Below, piece after piece: positions 56,102 through 64,000 of a stretch of DNA of 64,000 nucleotides. Below the pieces are notes generated by a model. The model saw only the letters and a list, made by a program, of their open reading frames with translations, was not told the origin of the DNA and searched no databases. The position numbers and the translations under genes were made by a program. Within the stretch, counting starts at the first letter, position 1, and each line of letters begins with the position of its first letter. This DNA comes from Duganella sp. (GTDB lineage: Bacteria; Pseudomonadota; Gammaproteobacteria; Burkholderiales; Burkholderiaceae_D): assembly GCA_026225475.1 (NCBI GenBank), contig JAMFSU010000009.1, positions 62,001 to 126,000 of the forward strand. Direction: 5' to 3'.

Positions 56102-56236
56102 TTCCCGCTGGCAACCAAACAATCGATATAGAATTCAACAATAAAACAGGTGTTGCGGCCGCGGTACTCAATATCTGCGGTTTCTTGCCGATAGAGTCTT
56201 TATCTGCACTGTGCAACGCACGAAAGGAAGAAATAG

Positions 56237-56761
56237 ATGGCAACAAAAGCAGCAAAACCCGCAGCCGGCAAAGGAGCAGAAGCAGAAGCAGCGCCGAAGT
56301 CGAAAAAAATGCTGTTCATCATCATCGGCGTCGTATTGGTGCTGGTGCTCGGTGGTGGCGCGGCGGCCTTCATGCTCATGGGCAGCAGCGGCAAGTCGAA
56401 GAAGGACGATGCGCACGCTGAAGAGTCGGCGCCATCCAAGGTGCCGGTATTTGTCGTGATCGAACCGTTCGTCGTCAATCTGCAACAGGAAAATGGCGAC
56501 CAGTTCCTGCAAGTTGCGCTGACCCTGCAAGTACCAAATGCTGAAACAGCAGAAACGATTAAATTGTTCATGCCACAAGTACGCAGCCGTCTGTTGATGG
56601 TGTTGTCGAGTAAAAAAGCGACTGAATTGCTGACCAGCGAAGGCAAGCGCAATCTGACCGATGAAATCATCGATCAATTGGGCGAACCGTTTGCCGGCGG
56701 CGGCAAGGGACCATCGATTACTGACGTGTTCTATACGTCTTTCGTGATTCAACAGCAGTAA
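56237..56761 (+). CDS. fliL: Flagellar basal body-associated protein FliL
   Basis: A 174-residue single-pass inner-membrane protein that supports the stator. A basic Ala/Lys-rich N-terminus is followed by one membrane helix (about 25-48, LFIIIGVVLVLVLGGGAAAF), and a periplasmic domain with FVVIEPFVVNLQQENGDQFLQVALTLQV. AAGGAAGAAATAG precedes the ATG. It ends four bases before fliM. Confidence 0.96.
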   Translation: MATKAAKPAAGKGAEAEAAPKSKKMLFIIIGVVLVLVLGGGAAAFMLMGSSGKSKKDDAHAEESAPSKVPVFVVIEPFVVNLQQENGDQFLQVALTLQVPNAETAETIKLFMPQVRSRLLMVLSSKKATELLTSEGKRNLTDEIIDQLGEPFAGGGKGPSITDVFYTSFVIQQQ

Positions 56762-56765
56762 CACT

Positions 56766-57779
56766 ATGGCCGAACACTTTCTATCTCAGGAAGAAGTCGA
56801 CGCACTCCTACGTGGAGTGACCGGGGATGAGGACGACGAAAAAGTCTCCGAAGAAGCCCCTGGTACGGTACGCACCTACAATCTTGCAACGCAGGAACGT
56901 ATCGTGCGCGGCCGTATGCCGACGCTGGAAATCATCAATGAACGTTTCGCCCGGCTGTTCCGTATTGGCCTGTTCAACTTCATCCACCGCACGGCCGAAA
57001 TTTCTGTTGGCCCTGTCAAGGTATCGAAGTACAGCGAATTCATCCGCAATCTGGTAGTGCCGACCAACCTGAATCTGGTCCACATCAAGCCATTTCGCGG
57101 CATCGGCCTGGTCGTGTTCGATCCGCAGTTTGTATTCCTGCTGGTCGATAACATGTTCGGCGGCGATGGCCGTTTCCACACCCGCATCGAAGGTCGTGAA
57201 TTCACGCCGACCGAGCAACGCATCATCATGCGCGTGCTGGAAATCTGCTTCGAAAACTATTCCAAGTCGTGGGAACCGATCTACCCGATCGAATTTGAAT
57301 ACATCCGTTCCGAGCTCAATACCCAGTTCGCCAACATCGCCACCCCGAATGAAGTCGTGGTGTCGACCACGTTTACGGTCGAATTGGGTCCGGTCAGCGG
57401 CGAATTGCATATTTGTACGCCGTATTCGATGATCGAACCGGTCCGGGACAAGCTCACCAGCAGCATGCAAGGTGAAGCGCTGGAAGTCGACAAACGCTGG
57501 ATCCGCCTGATGAAGCAGCAGATCCAGACCGCTGAAGTGGAACTAATCGCCAACTTCGGCACTGCCCGCGTCACATTTACCGACCTGCTCAACATGCAGG
57601 TTGGCGACGTCATCCCGTTGCAGACCGCCAAGCCGGTCACCGCACAGGTCGATGGCGTACCGGTGATGGAGTGCAGCTACGGAAAATTGAACGGTCAATA
57701 CGCATTGCGCGTCGAAAAGCTGCTTTCCATTACACAAAACGAAACACCAGAAAGTATTCAAGGAGAGCTGAATGGCTGA
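56766..57779 (+). CDS. fliM: Flagellar motor switch protein FliM
   Basis: A 337-residue C-ring protein that binds CheY-P. The N-terminal CheY-binding peptide LSQEEVDALLRGV is intact, followed by the CheC-like middle domain with DNMFGGDGRFHTRIEGREFT and a FliN-like C-terminal domain (GVPVMECSYGKLNGQYALRVEKLL). It overlaps fliN by eight bases. Confidence 0.98.
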   Translation: MAEHFLSQEEVDALLRGVTGDEDDEKVSEEAPGTVRTYNLATQERIVRGRMPTLEIINERFARLFRIGLFNFIHRTAEISVGPVKVSKYSEFIRNLVVPTNLNLVHIKPFRGIGLVVFDPQFVFLLVDNMFGGDGRFHTRIEGREFTPTEQRIIMRVLEICFENYSKSWEPIYPIEFEYIRSELNTQFANIATPNEVVVSTTFTVELGPVSGELHICTPYSMIEPVRDKLTSSMQGEALEVDKRWIRLMKQQIQTAEVELIANFGTARVTFTDLLNMQVGDVIPLQTAKPVTAQVDGVPVMECSYGKLNGQYALRVEKLLSITQNETPESIQGELNG

Positions 57780-58215
57780 AGATAACGTTGATCAAACCGC
57801 TGCGGAAGACGATCCGTGGGGTGCCGCGCTGGCAGAACAGACGCAGGCTGAAGAAGCACAAAAAATTAGTGAAGATGGCAGTGTCACAGCCAAGGCAGCG
57901 GAAGCGACGATCTTCCGTGATCTCAGCGCATCCGAGATGCAGACCAATACACCGAATGACATCGACTTCATTCTGGACATCCCGGTTCAATTGACGGTAG
58001 AACTGGGGCGCACCAAGATTGCCATCAAAAACCTGCTGCAACTGGCGCAAGGCTCGGTGGTTGAACTCGACGGCATGGCCGGTGAACCGATGGACGTGCT
58101 GGTCAATGGCTGCCTGATCGCGCAAGGCGAAGTGGTGGTCGTCAATGACAAGTTTGGTATTCGCCTCACGGACATCATTACCCCTGCCGAACGCATTCGC
58201 AAGCTCAACAGATGA
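57772..58215 (+). CDS. fliN: Flagellar motor switch protein FliN
   Basis: A 147-residue C-ring protein. An acidic, Gln-rich N-terminal 60 residues precede the conserved SpoA domain (DIDFILDIPVQLTVELGRTKIAIKNLLQLAQGSVVELDGMAGEPMDVLVNG, then GEVVVVNDKFGIRLTDIITPAERIRKL). AAGGAGAGCTGA precedes the ATG. It overlaps fliO by four bases. Confidence 0.98.
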   Translation: MAEDNVDQTAAEDDPWGAALAEQTQAEEAQKISEDGSVTAKAAEATIFRDLSASEMQTNTPNDIDFILDIPVQLTVELGRTKIAIKNLLQLAQGSVVELDGMAGEPMDVLVNGCLIAQGEVVVVNDKFGIRLTDIITPAERIRKLNR

Positions 58216-58721
58216 ACCGTATTCGCCTTCAGTTACGCACTGGTTTCACCACTCCCGTACTCCGCATCATCGCAGCGCTGCCAGCATTGATTGCTGGCGT
58301 TGCGCATGCGACCGTTGATTCGCCAGCGCCGGCAGCAGCGGCAGCGGTCAGCAATGCAGCTGCCGGCTCCACCGCCAGCAGCGTGCTGACCATGCTGCTC
58401 GGCCTGGTCGCAGTATTGGGATTAATGGCAGCGCTGGCATGGCTGTTCAAGCGCAGTGGGCTGGCCAAAGGGATCAGTAGCAATGCCGTCGCAAAGATCG
58501 TCGGCGGCGTCAGCGTCGGCACGCGCGAACGCGTGATGGTCATCGAAGTAGCCGACCAATGGATCGTGATCGGTGTCGCGCCGGGACGCGTCAATACCTT
58601 GGCAACCATGCCGCGCCAGGAACATTTGGGCGCCACAGGTTCATCCACCGATGCCACACCAGCAGCCAATTTTTCGTCCTGGCTGAAACAAACAATCGAC
58701 AAACGTAATGGCCGCAGCTAA
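58212..58721 (+). CDS. fliO: Flagellar biosynthetic protein FliO
   Basis: A 169-residue membrane protein assisting FliP assembly in the export gate. A possible N-terminal signal or first helix is followed by an Ala/Pro-rich stretch and a membrane helix ([20 protein letters not shown]). The cytoplasmic part has [30 protein letters not shown]. It overlaps both neighbours, fliN by ATGA and fliP by 14 bases. Confidence 0.93.
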   Translation: MNRIRLQLRTGFTTPVLRIIAALPALIAGVAHATVDSPAPAAAAAVSNAAAGSTASSVLTMLLGLVAVLGLMAALAWLFKRSGLAKGISSNAVAKIVGGVSVGTRERVMVIEVADQWIVIGVAPGRVNTLATMPRQEHLGATGSSTDATPAANFSSWLKQTIDKRNGRS

Positions 58722-59484
58722 ACACCCCCTTTCGGCCTTGCATTTGCATCAATGGCGACGCTGGTTACCGATCTTGCTATTGTGTCTGCCGCTGGCAGCC
58801 GCAGCCCAGCAAGGCTTGCCGGCCTTCACCAGCACCCCATCGGCAGGCGGTGGACAGACCTACAATCTCAGCATCCAGACGATGCTGTTGCTGACCTCGC
58901 TGTCCTTCATTCCGGCCGCGCTATTGATGATGACCAGTTTCACGCGCATCATCATCGTGCTGTCGCTGATGCGTCAGGCGCTCGGCACCCAATCGACGCC
59001 ACCGACCCAGGTGCTGGTCGGTCTGGCCTTGTTCCTGACCTTATTCGTGATGGGGCCGGTGTTTGACAAGATTTATGTCGATGCCTATCAGCCATTTGCA
59101 GCCGACAAGATCTCGATCATCGAAGCGATGGACAAAGGCGCTGGCCCGCTCAAGGAATTCATGCTCAAGCAGACCCGTCAGGCCGATCTGGCACTGTACG
59201 TCAAGCTGTCGCACAATCCCGATCTGCAAGGTCCGGAAGATGTGCCGCTACGTCTGCTGGTCCCCGCCTTCGTCACCAGCGAACTGAAAACCGCCTTCCA
59301 GATCAGCTTCGCCATCTTCATTCCGTTTCTGATCATTGACATGGTGGTCGCCAGTATTCTGATGTCGATGGGTATGATGATGATGTCGCCAGCGATCGTT
59401 TCGCTGCCGTTCAAGCTGATGCTATTCGTGCTGGTCGATGGCTGGCAGTTGTTGATCGGTTCCCTGGCGGAAAGCTTTTATTAA
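58708..59484 (+). CDS. fliP: Flagellar export gate protein FliP
   Basis: A 258-residue core subunit of the export gate. An N-terminal signal ([17 protein letters not shown]) is followed by [38 protein letters not shown] and [24 protein letters not shown]. The ATG lies 14 bases inside fliO. The 20 residues before the signal are unusual, so a start slightly downstream cannot be excluded. Confidence 0.96.
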   Translation: MAAAKHPLSALHLHQWRRWLPILLLCLPLAAAAQQGLPAFTSTPSAGGGQTYNLSIQTMLLLTSLSFIPAALLMMTSFTRIIIVLSLMRQALGTQSTPPTQVLVGLALFLTLFVMGPVFDKIYVDAYQPFAADKISIIEAMDKGAGPLKEFMLKQTRQADLALYVKLSHNPDLQGPEDVPLRLLVPAFVTSELKTAFQISFAIFIPFLIIDMVVASILMSMGMMMMSPAIVSLPFKLMLFVLVDGWQLLIGSLAESFY

Positions 59485-59493
59485 GGCACGACC

Positions 59494-59763
59494 ATGACAC
59501 CCGAAAGCGTAATGACTCTTGGCCGCCATGCCATCGAAGTGACCCTGCTAATCGCAGCACCGATGCTGCTGACGGCGTTGGTGATCGGCCTGATCGTCAG
59601 TATTTTCCAGGCCGCCACCCAGATCAATGAAGCCACGCTGACCTTCATCCCCAAACTGGTCGGGGTATTTTTGGCGCTGATCATTGCCGGCCCGTGGATG
59701 CTGGAAGTAATGGTCGATTACATGCGCCTCATGTTCAGCAGCATTCCCGCGATGGTGCAGTAA
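59494..59763 (+). CDS. fliQ: Flagellar export gate protein FliQ
   Basis: An 89-residue, two-helix gate subunit. MTLGRHAIEVTLLIAAPMLLTALVIGLIVSIFQAATQINEATLTFIPKLVGVF is a complete match to the family. It lies nine bases after fliP. Confidence 0.97.
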   Translation: MTPESVMTLGRHAIEVTLLIAAPMLLTALVIGLIVSIFQAATQINEATLTFIPKLVGVFLALIIAGPWMLEVMVDYMRLMFSSIPAMVQ

Positions 59764-59824
59764 CAGTGCTGCCCAGGCACGCTATGGGCGGCCTGCTTGC
59801 GCCCCCTTTGCCACCCCGCCCGTT

Positions 59825-60628
59825 ATGATCAACGTTACCAGCACCCAACTCGCCATCTGGGTTGCCTCGTTCCTGTGGCCGCTCACACGCGTGCTCGGCT
59901 TGCTGGCCGTGGCGCCACCGTTCGGCAGTTCCAGCGTGCCGATGCTGGTCAAACTGCTGCTGGGCGTCATGATTTCCGTCGTGATCGCCCCTAGCGTGCC
60001 AGTACCGCCAGCGCTTGACCCGGCCTCACTGACCGGCTTGCTGATTCTAGCCGAACAAATGGTCATCGGCCTGGCCATGGGATTTTCCGTGCGTCTGGTG
60101 TTTGCTGCCGTCGAAATGGCCGGCGAACTGATTTCTTCCACCATGGGCCTGGGATTTGCGGTGTTCTTCGATCCGCTGTCGCAAGGCCGCTCCTCAGCCA
60201 TCAGCCAGATGCTGGCGCTGCTGGCGACGTTGGTATTTCTGAGCATTAACGGCCACCTGATCCTGATTGCCGTGATGGCCGACAGCTTCAATACTCTGCC
60301 CATTACTGCCGCGCCAATCACCGCAGAAGGCTTTCATTATCTAGCCCTGTCCAGTGCGCGTATTTTCAGCATGGGGCTGCAATTGTCACTGCCGGTGGTG
60401 GTCACGCTGCTGATGACCAATATCGCCTTGGGTGTACTCACCCGCTCGGCACCGCAACTAAATCTGTTCGGCATCGGCTTTCCGATCACCATGGTGGTCG
60501 GTTTTCTATTGATCGCCATCTGCCTGCCTTACATGCTCACGCCGCTGCAACATTACCTGGCCGACGCCGTCGATCTGGTGCGCACGCTGGGCGGCATGGC
60601 CACCATACCGCCGATGCCCAAGCGCTAG
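59825..60628 (+). CDS. fliR: Flagellar export gate protein FliR
   Basis: A 267-residue gate subunit with about six membrane helices. WPLTRVLGLLAVAPPFGSSSVPMLVKLLLGVMIS, GLGFAVFFDPLSQGRSSAISQML and LNLFGIGFPITMVVGFLLI are typical. It is the last gene of the fliF-fliR run. flhB and flhA are not in the window. Confidence 0.97.
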   Translation: MINVTSTQLAIWVASFLWPLTRVLGLLAVAPPFGSSSVPMLVKLLLGVMISVVIAPSVPVPPALDPASLTGLLILAEQMVIGLAMGFSVRLVFAAVEMAGELISSTMGLGFAVFFDPLSQGRSSAISQMLALLATLVFLSINGHLILIAVMADSFNTLPITAAPITAEGFHYLALSSARIFSMGLQLSLPVVVTLLMTNIALGVLTRSAPQLNLFGIGFPITMVVGFLLIAICLPYMLTPLQHYLADAVDLVRTLGGMATIPPMPKR

Positions 60629-60704
60629 CGGACTTGCTTGAAACGGGCAAGAACACGGCTGTGATTTACAGCTAAATTACAGATATTTTGCACTTCTTAA
60701 CTTT

Positions 60705-60721
60705 TGTGAGCCCAGTTCACA
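60705..60721. repeat. Inverted repeat upstream of macA
   Basis: TGTGA and TCACA flank a seven-base spacer in the 221-base gap between fliR and macA. It resembles a CRP site but has one base too many between the half-sites. It may be an operator or a small hairpin. Confidence 0.3.
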
Positions 60722-60849
60722 GGCAAACTCCAAGCTCTGCTTAGTGATGTCATCGTTATTTTCCAGGTAGTTTCCGGGAGCCAGTCCCACCCTCAAGCAG
60801 TTTTCCCGCGTCGCCAGCGCGAGCCACCTTGTACCCACTGTTATTGCGC

Positions 60850-62088
60850 ATGCATATCCGCCCGAAAAAATTCGTCAAATTAGCTGTCATCGCCTTTGCA
60901 ATCATCATTGCCCTGGTGATCGTCAAATTGAGCTTCTTTCCCTCGCACACCCCGCCCAGTTATCTGACTGCCATCGTCGCCACGCGAGATATCCAGGACA
61001 CGGTGCTGGCCAGCGGCACCATCAAGGCGTTTCAGAAAGTCAGCGTCGGTTCGCAGGCCTCCGGACAGATCAAGTCGCTCAAGGTTGTACTCGGCGAACA
61101 TGTCAAAAAAGGCCAATTGGTGGCAGAGATTGATGCACTGACCCAGGTCAATGCACTCAAGACCGCCGAAGCCAATGTCGACAACCTGCGCGCGCAATTG
61201 CAATCCAAGCAAGTCACCTTGAAGCAGGCGCAATTGGCCTACAACCGGCAGCAGCAAATGCGCAGCCATGACGCTATCTCGCAGGAAAACTTCGAAACCG
61301 CTGAAGCCACACTGAACACTACCAAGAGCGATATTGCCGCACTCCTGGCACAGATCGATGCCGGCAAGATTTCGGTAGACACGGCCCGCGTCAGTCTCGG
61401 TTACACCAAGATCACGGCACCAATCGACGGCACTGTGGTGGCGATCGTGGCGCAGGAAGGCCAGACCGTCAACGCGGCGCAAAGCACGCCAACCATCATC
61501 AAGGTGGCACGCATGGATGTGGTTACCGTCAAGGCACAGATTTCGGAAGCCGACATCACCCGCGTCAAAGCCGGACAGCGCGTCTACTTCACCATTCTGG
61601 GCGAGCCGGACAACCGTTATCAGACTACCTTGCGGGCGATCGAACCGGCGCCGGATTCGATCCTCGATGACGACACCTCATCAACCTCTTCCAGCGCGTC
61701 GAGTTCATCGAGTTCGTCGAGCAGCAGCTCGACGTCGACCGCAATCTATTACAACGGTTTGCTGGATGTACCCAACACCGATGGCAAGCTGCGCATTTCG
61801 ATGACTACCCAGGTCAACATCATACTCAGCGAAGCCAAGCGGGCATTGGTGGTGCCATCCACTGCGCTGGGCGAGCGCGATAGCGACGGCCGCTATACGG
61901 TGCAGGTCCTCGACGCCGACGGCAAAGCCGCGCTGCGTAAAGTGAAGATTGGTATCAACACCAATGCCAGCGTGCAAATCCTCGACGGCCTGCGCGCCGG
62001 CGAACGGGTCGTCATCGGCACCAGCAGCGGCGCTGCCGACGCAGCGGAATCAACCAACAAACACCGCGGTCCGCCGCCGATGATGTAA
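60850..62088 (+). CDS. macA: Periplasmic adaptor subunit of a MacAB-type efflux pump
   Basis: A 412-residue membrane-fusion protein. A short cytoplasmic start ([10 protein letters not shown]) and one membrane helix are followed by a lipoyl domain ([32 protein letters not shown]), a coiled-coil hairpin, and beta-barrel and membrane-proximal domains. A serine homopolymer stretch interrupts the beta-barrel region near residues 275-300, an unusual insertion. The ATG at 60850 is used; a TTG seven codons earlier is less likely. It is followed 10 bases on by macB. Confidence 0.92.
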   Translation: MHIRPKKFVKLAVIAFAIIIALVIVKLSFFPSHTPPSYLTAIVATRDIQDTVLASGTIKAFQKVSVGSQASGQIKSLKVVLGEHVKKGQLVAEIDALTQVNALKTAEANVDNLRAQLQSKQVTLKQAQLAYNRQQQMRSHDAISQENFETAEATLNTTKSDIAALLAQIDAGKISVDTARVSLGYTKITAPIDGTVVAIVAQEGQTVNAAQSTPTIIKVARMDVVTVKAQISEADITRVKAGQRVYFTILGEPDNRYQTTLRAIEPAPDSILDDDTSSTSSSASSSSSSSSSSSTSTAIYYNGLLDVPNTDGKLRISMTTQVNIILSEAKRALVVPSTALGERDSDGRYTVQVLDADGKAALRKVKIGINTNASVQILDGLRAGERVVIGTSSGAADAAESTNKHRGPPPMM

Positions 62089-62098
62089 GCGGGTCGGC

Positions 62099-64000
62099 AT
62101 GACTACTCCTTTACTTGAACTGCGCGCGCTGTATCGCGAATTTCCGGCCGGTGATCAAACCATCACCGTGCTCAACAATGTCAATCTGCGTATCAACGCA
62201 GGGGAAATGCTGGCCATCGTCGGCGCTTCCGGATCCGGCAAATCGACGTTGATGAATATCCTCGGCTGCCTCGACAAACCCAGTCATGGCAGCTACCTGG
62301 TCGATGGCCGCGAAACCGGCAATCTCGATCCCGACGCATTAGCGCAATTGCGGCGCGAACATTTCGGCTTCGTGTTCCAACGCTATCACCTGCTGTCGGA
62401 CCTGACGGCGCTCGGCAATGTTGAGATCCCCTCCATTTATGCCGGTCGTGAACGCGGCGATCGTCAGGCACGCGCCAGCGCCTTGCTGAACAAGCTCGGC
62501 CTGGCCGACCGCATGCAGCACAAGCCCGGTCAATTGTCGGGCGGCCAGCAACAGCGCGTCAGTATTGCGCGTGCCTTGATGAATGGCGGTCAGGTGATCC
62601 TGGCCGACGAACCGACCGGCGCGCTGGATACGCGCAGCGGCCAGGAAGTGATCAACATCCTCAAGGGCTTGCATGCGCAGGGCCACACCATCATCATCGT
62701 CACCCATGACATGCAGGTAGCCGAGCATACCCAGCGCATCATCGAAATCAGCGATGGCGTCATCATCGACGACCGTCCCAATAGCACCCAGCCCCCCCTA
62801 CCACCGCAAGCACCAGAAGCCCGCAGCACCCGCGTGACCAGCCCCTGGCGCGCCAGTCTGGATCGTCTGGCGGAAGCTTTTCACATGTCGCTGCTGGCCA
62901 TGAATGCGCATCGCCTGCGGACTTTCCTGACCATGCTCGGCATCATCATCGGGATCGCCTCGGTGGTCTCGGTGGTGGCGCTCGGCGCCGGTTCGCGCGA
63001 ACGCATCCTCAAAGATATCAGCGCCATGGGTACCAACACCATCGATATCTTTCCCGGCAGCGACTTCGGCGACATGAAGTCGGCCGCGATCCAGACGCTG
63101 GTGCCGGCCGATGCCGATGCACTGGCCGAACAGGATTACGTCGACAGCGTTACGCCGAGCGTATCGACCAGCTCCTCGGTGCGCTATCGCAATATCTCGG
63201 TCAGCGCCACCATCAGCGGTGTGGGCGAACAGTATTTCCGCGTGCGCGGGCTGGACATGACGCAAGGCCAAAGCTTCGACCGCGCCAGCGTCAACAACCG
63301 CCGCCAGGATGTGGTGATCGATGCCAATACTTATGCCAAGCTGTTCCCCGATGGCAAAAATCCGCTGGGCGAAGTGATCTTCCTGGGCAGCGTGCCGTGC
63401 CGCATCATCGGCGTGACCAAGAAGCAGGAAAACGGCTTCGGCAACAATGACAGCCTCAATGTCTGGGTGCCCTACACCACTGCAATGAGCCGTTTGCTGG
63501 GACAGAATTACCTCAAGGGCATTACCGTGCGGGTCAGCGATGCGGTGGCACCATCTGCGGCCGAGCAAGGCATCATCAAGCTAATGACGCTGCGCCACCG
63601 CACCAAGGACTTCTATGTCTTCAACACCGACAGCATCCGCAAGACCATCGAAAAAACCACCGCCACGCTGACGCTGCTGGTGTCGATGATTGCCATCATC
63701 TCGCTGATCGTCGGCGGTATCGGCGTGATGAATATCATGCTGGTCTCGGTCACCGAGCGTACCCGCGAAATCGGCGTGCGCATGGCCGTCGGCGCGCGCC
63801 AGAGCGACATCATGCAACAGTTCCTGATTGAAGCAGTGCTGGTCTGCCTGTCCGGTGGCTTGCTGGGGGTGTTGCTGGCACTGTCGTTCGGGCTGCTGTT
63901 CGCCAGCTTCAGCAGCAACTTTGCAATGGTGTACTCGACTACCTCGATCGTCTCTGCCTTCGCTTGCTCCACCCTGATTGGCGTGGTCTTCGGTTTCCTG
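62099..64000 (+). CDS. macB: MacB-type ABC exporter, ATPase-permease fusion (3' end outside window)
   Basis: A type VII ABC transporter that, with MacA and an outer-membrane TolC-like channel, expels macrolides, peptides or other periplasmic substrates. The ATPase domain has Walker A GASGSGKS (43-50), the signature LSGGQQQR and Walker [13 protein letters not shown]. The first membrane helix is in [23 protein letters not shown], then a large periplasmic domain. Two or three helices near the C-terminus begin at [20 protein letters not shown]. The frame runs off the window, with an estimated 20 or so residues missing. Confidence 0.95.
   Translation, partial: MTTPLLELRALYREFPAGDQTITVLNNVNLRINAGEMLAIVGASGSGKSTLMNILGCLDKPSHGSYLVDGRETGNLDPDALAQLRREHFGFVFQRYHLLSDLTALGNVEIPSIYAGRERGDRQARASALLNKLGLADRMQHKPGQLSGGQQQRVSIARALMNGGQVILADEPTGALDTRSGQEVINILKGLHAQGHTIIIVTHDMQVAEHTQRIIEISDGVIIDDRPNSTQPPLPPQAPEARSTRVTSPWRASLDRLAEAFHMSLLAMNAHRLRTFLTMLGIIIGIASVVSVVALGAGSRERILKDISAMGTNTIDIFPGSDFGDMKSAAIQTLVPADADALAEQDYVDSVTPSVSTSSSVRYRNISVSATISGVGEQYFRVRGLDMTQGQSFDRASVNNRRQDVVIDANTYAKLFPDGKNPLGEVIFLGSVPCRIIGVTKKQENGFGNNDSLNVWVPYTTAMSRLLGQNYLKGITVRVSDAVAPSAAEQGIIKLMTLRHRTKDFYVFNTDSIRKTIEKTTATLTLLVSMIAIISLIVGGIGVMNIMLVSVTERTREIGVRMAVGARQSDIMQQFLIEAVLVCLSGGLLGVLLALSFGLLFASFSSNFAMVYSTTSIVSAFACSTLIGVVFGFL

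Noticed and set aside
60705..60721. CRP site upstream of macA
   Set aside because: The half-sites TGTGA and TCACA are seven bases apart instead of six, so it is kept only as an inverted repeat.
61676..61740. Direct repeats in macA considered as a CRISPR or mobile-element trace
   Set aside because: The repeats are short in-frame serine codons within an intact gene, with no spacers.

Overview
The window reads as a chromosomal segment of a motile, Gram-negative betaproteobacterium of the Burkholderiales, most like the Oxalobacteraceae (Herminiimonas, Collimonas, Undibacterium, Janthinobacterium type). The grounds are the rpsF-priB-rpsR-rplI-dnaB block, a monomeric NADP isocitrate dehydrogenase, a betaproteobacterial porin, an alaA-hom pair, a split arnA, and a continuous betaproteobacterial fli cluster. 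The species cannot be named from sequence alone. No tRNA, rRNA, CRISPR array, insertion sequence or prophage was seen.

Layout. 1-2.3 kb: the end of an acyl-CoA synthetase, a divergent thiolase and a nitroreductase. 2.5-10.4 kb: monomeric isocitrate dehydrogenase, topoisomerase IV (parE, parC) and an exported beta-carbonic anhydrase. 10.7-19.3 kb: an accessory catabolic island. A minus-strand operon carries an amidohydrolase, a dihydroxyphthalate-decarboxylase-like protein, a dicarboxylate carrier, a porin, an oxalomesaconate hydratase (LigJ type) and a CHA aldolase (LigK/GalC type). It faces a LysR regulator with two DNA-binding domains, and an outer-membrane barrel gene follows. 19.6-22.3 kb: hom and alaA. 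22.5-30.5 kb: a Mth938-like gene, then arnT, an SMR flippase subunit, arnB, arnC, split arnA and arnD, which add aminoarabinose to lipid A. 30.5-34.9 kb: bcp, a PIN-PhoH protein, and the phosphate transporter pit with its PhoU-like partner. 35-39 kb: dnaB, rplI, rpsR, priB, rpsF and the SOS repressor lexA with its operator.

39.2-60.6 kb is a flagellar region. A TPR-glycosyltransferase lies just upstream of flagellin. Then come fliC, flaG, fliD, fliS, fliT, a second frameshifted fliK-like gene, an FlhB C-terminal paralogue, the c-di-GMP brake ycgR, and fliE opposite the long fliFGHIJKLMNOPQR run, which covers the MS ring, switch, ATPase, hook-length control and export gate. 60.8-64 kb: macA and the start of macB, cut by the window end.

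The most interesting points are the regulator with two HTH domains beside a lower-pathway operon that lacks any ring-cleavage enzyme, the fliK-like gene whose export domain is completed only in another frame near an A7 run, two tandem sigma-28 promoters before flagellin, a FliD with a tripled internal unit, and an intrinsic terminator inside the arn operon. None of these is proven novel; each is given with the test that would settle it.
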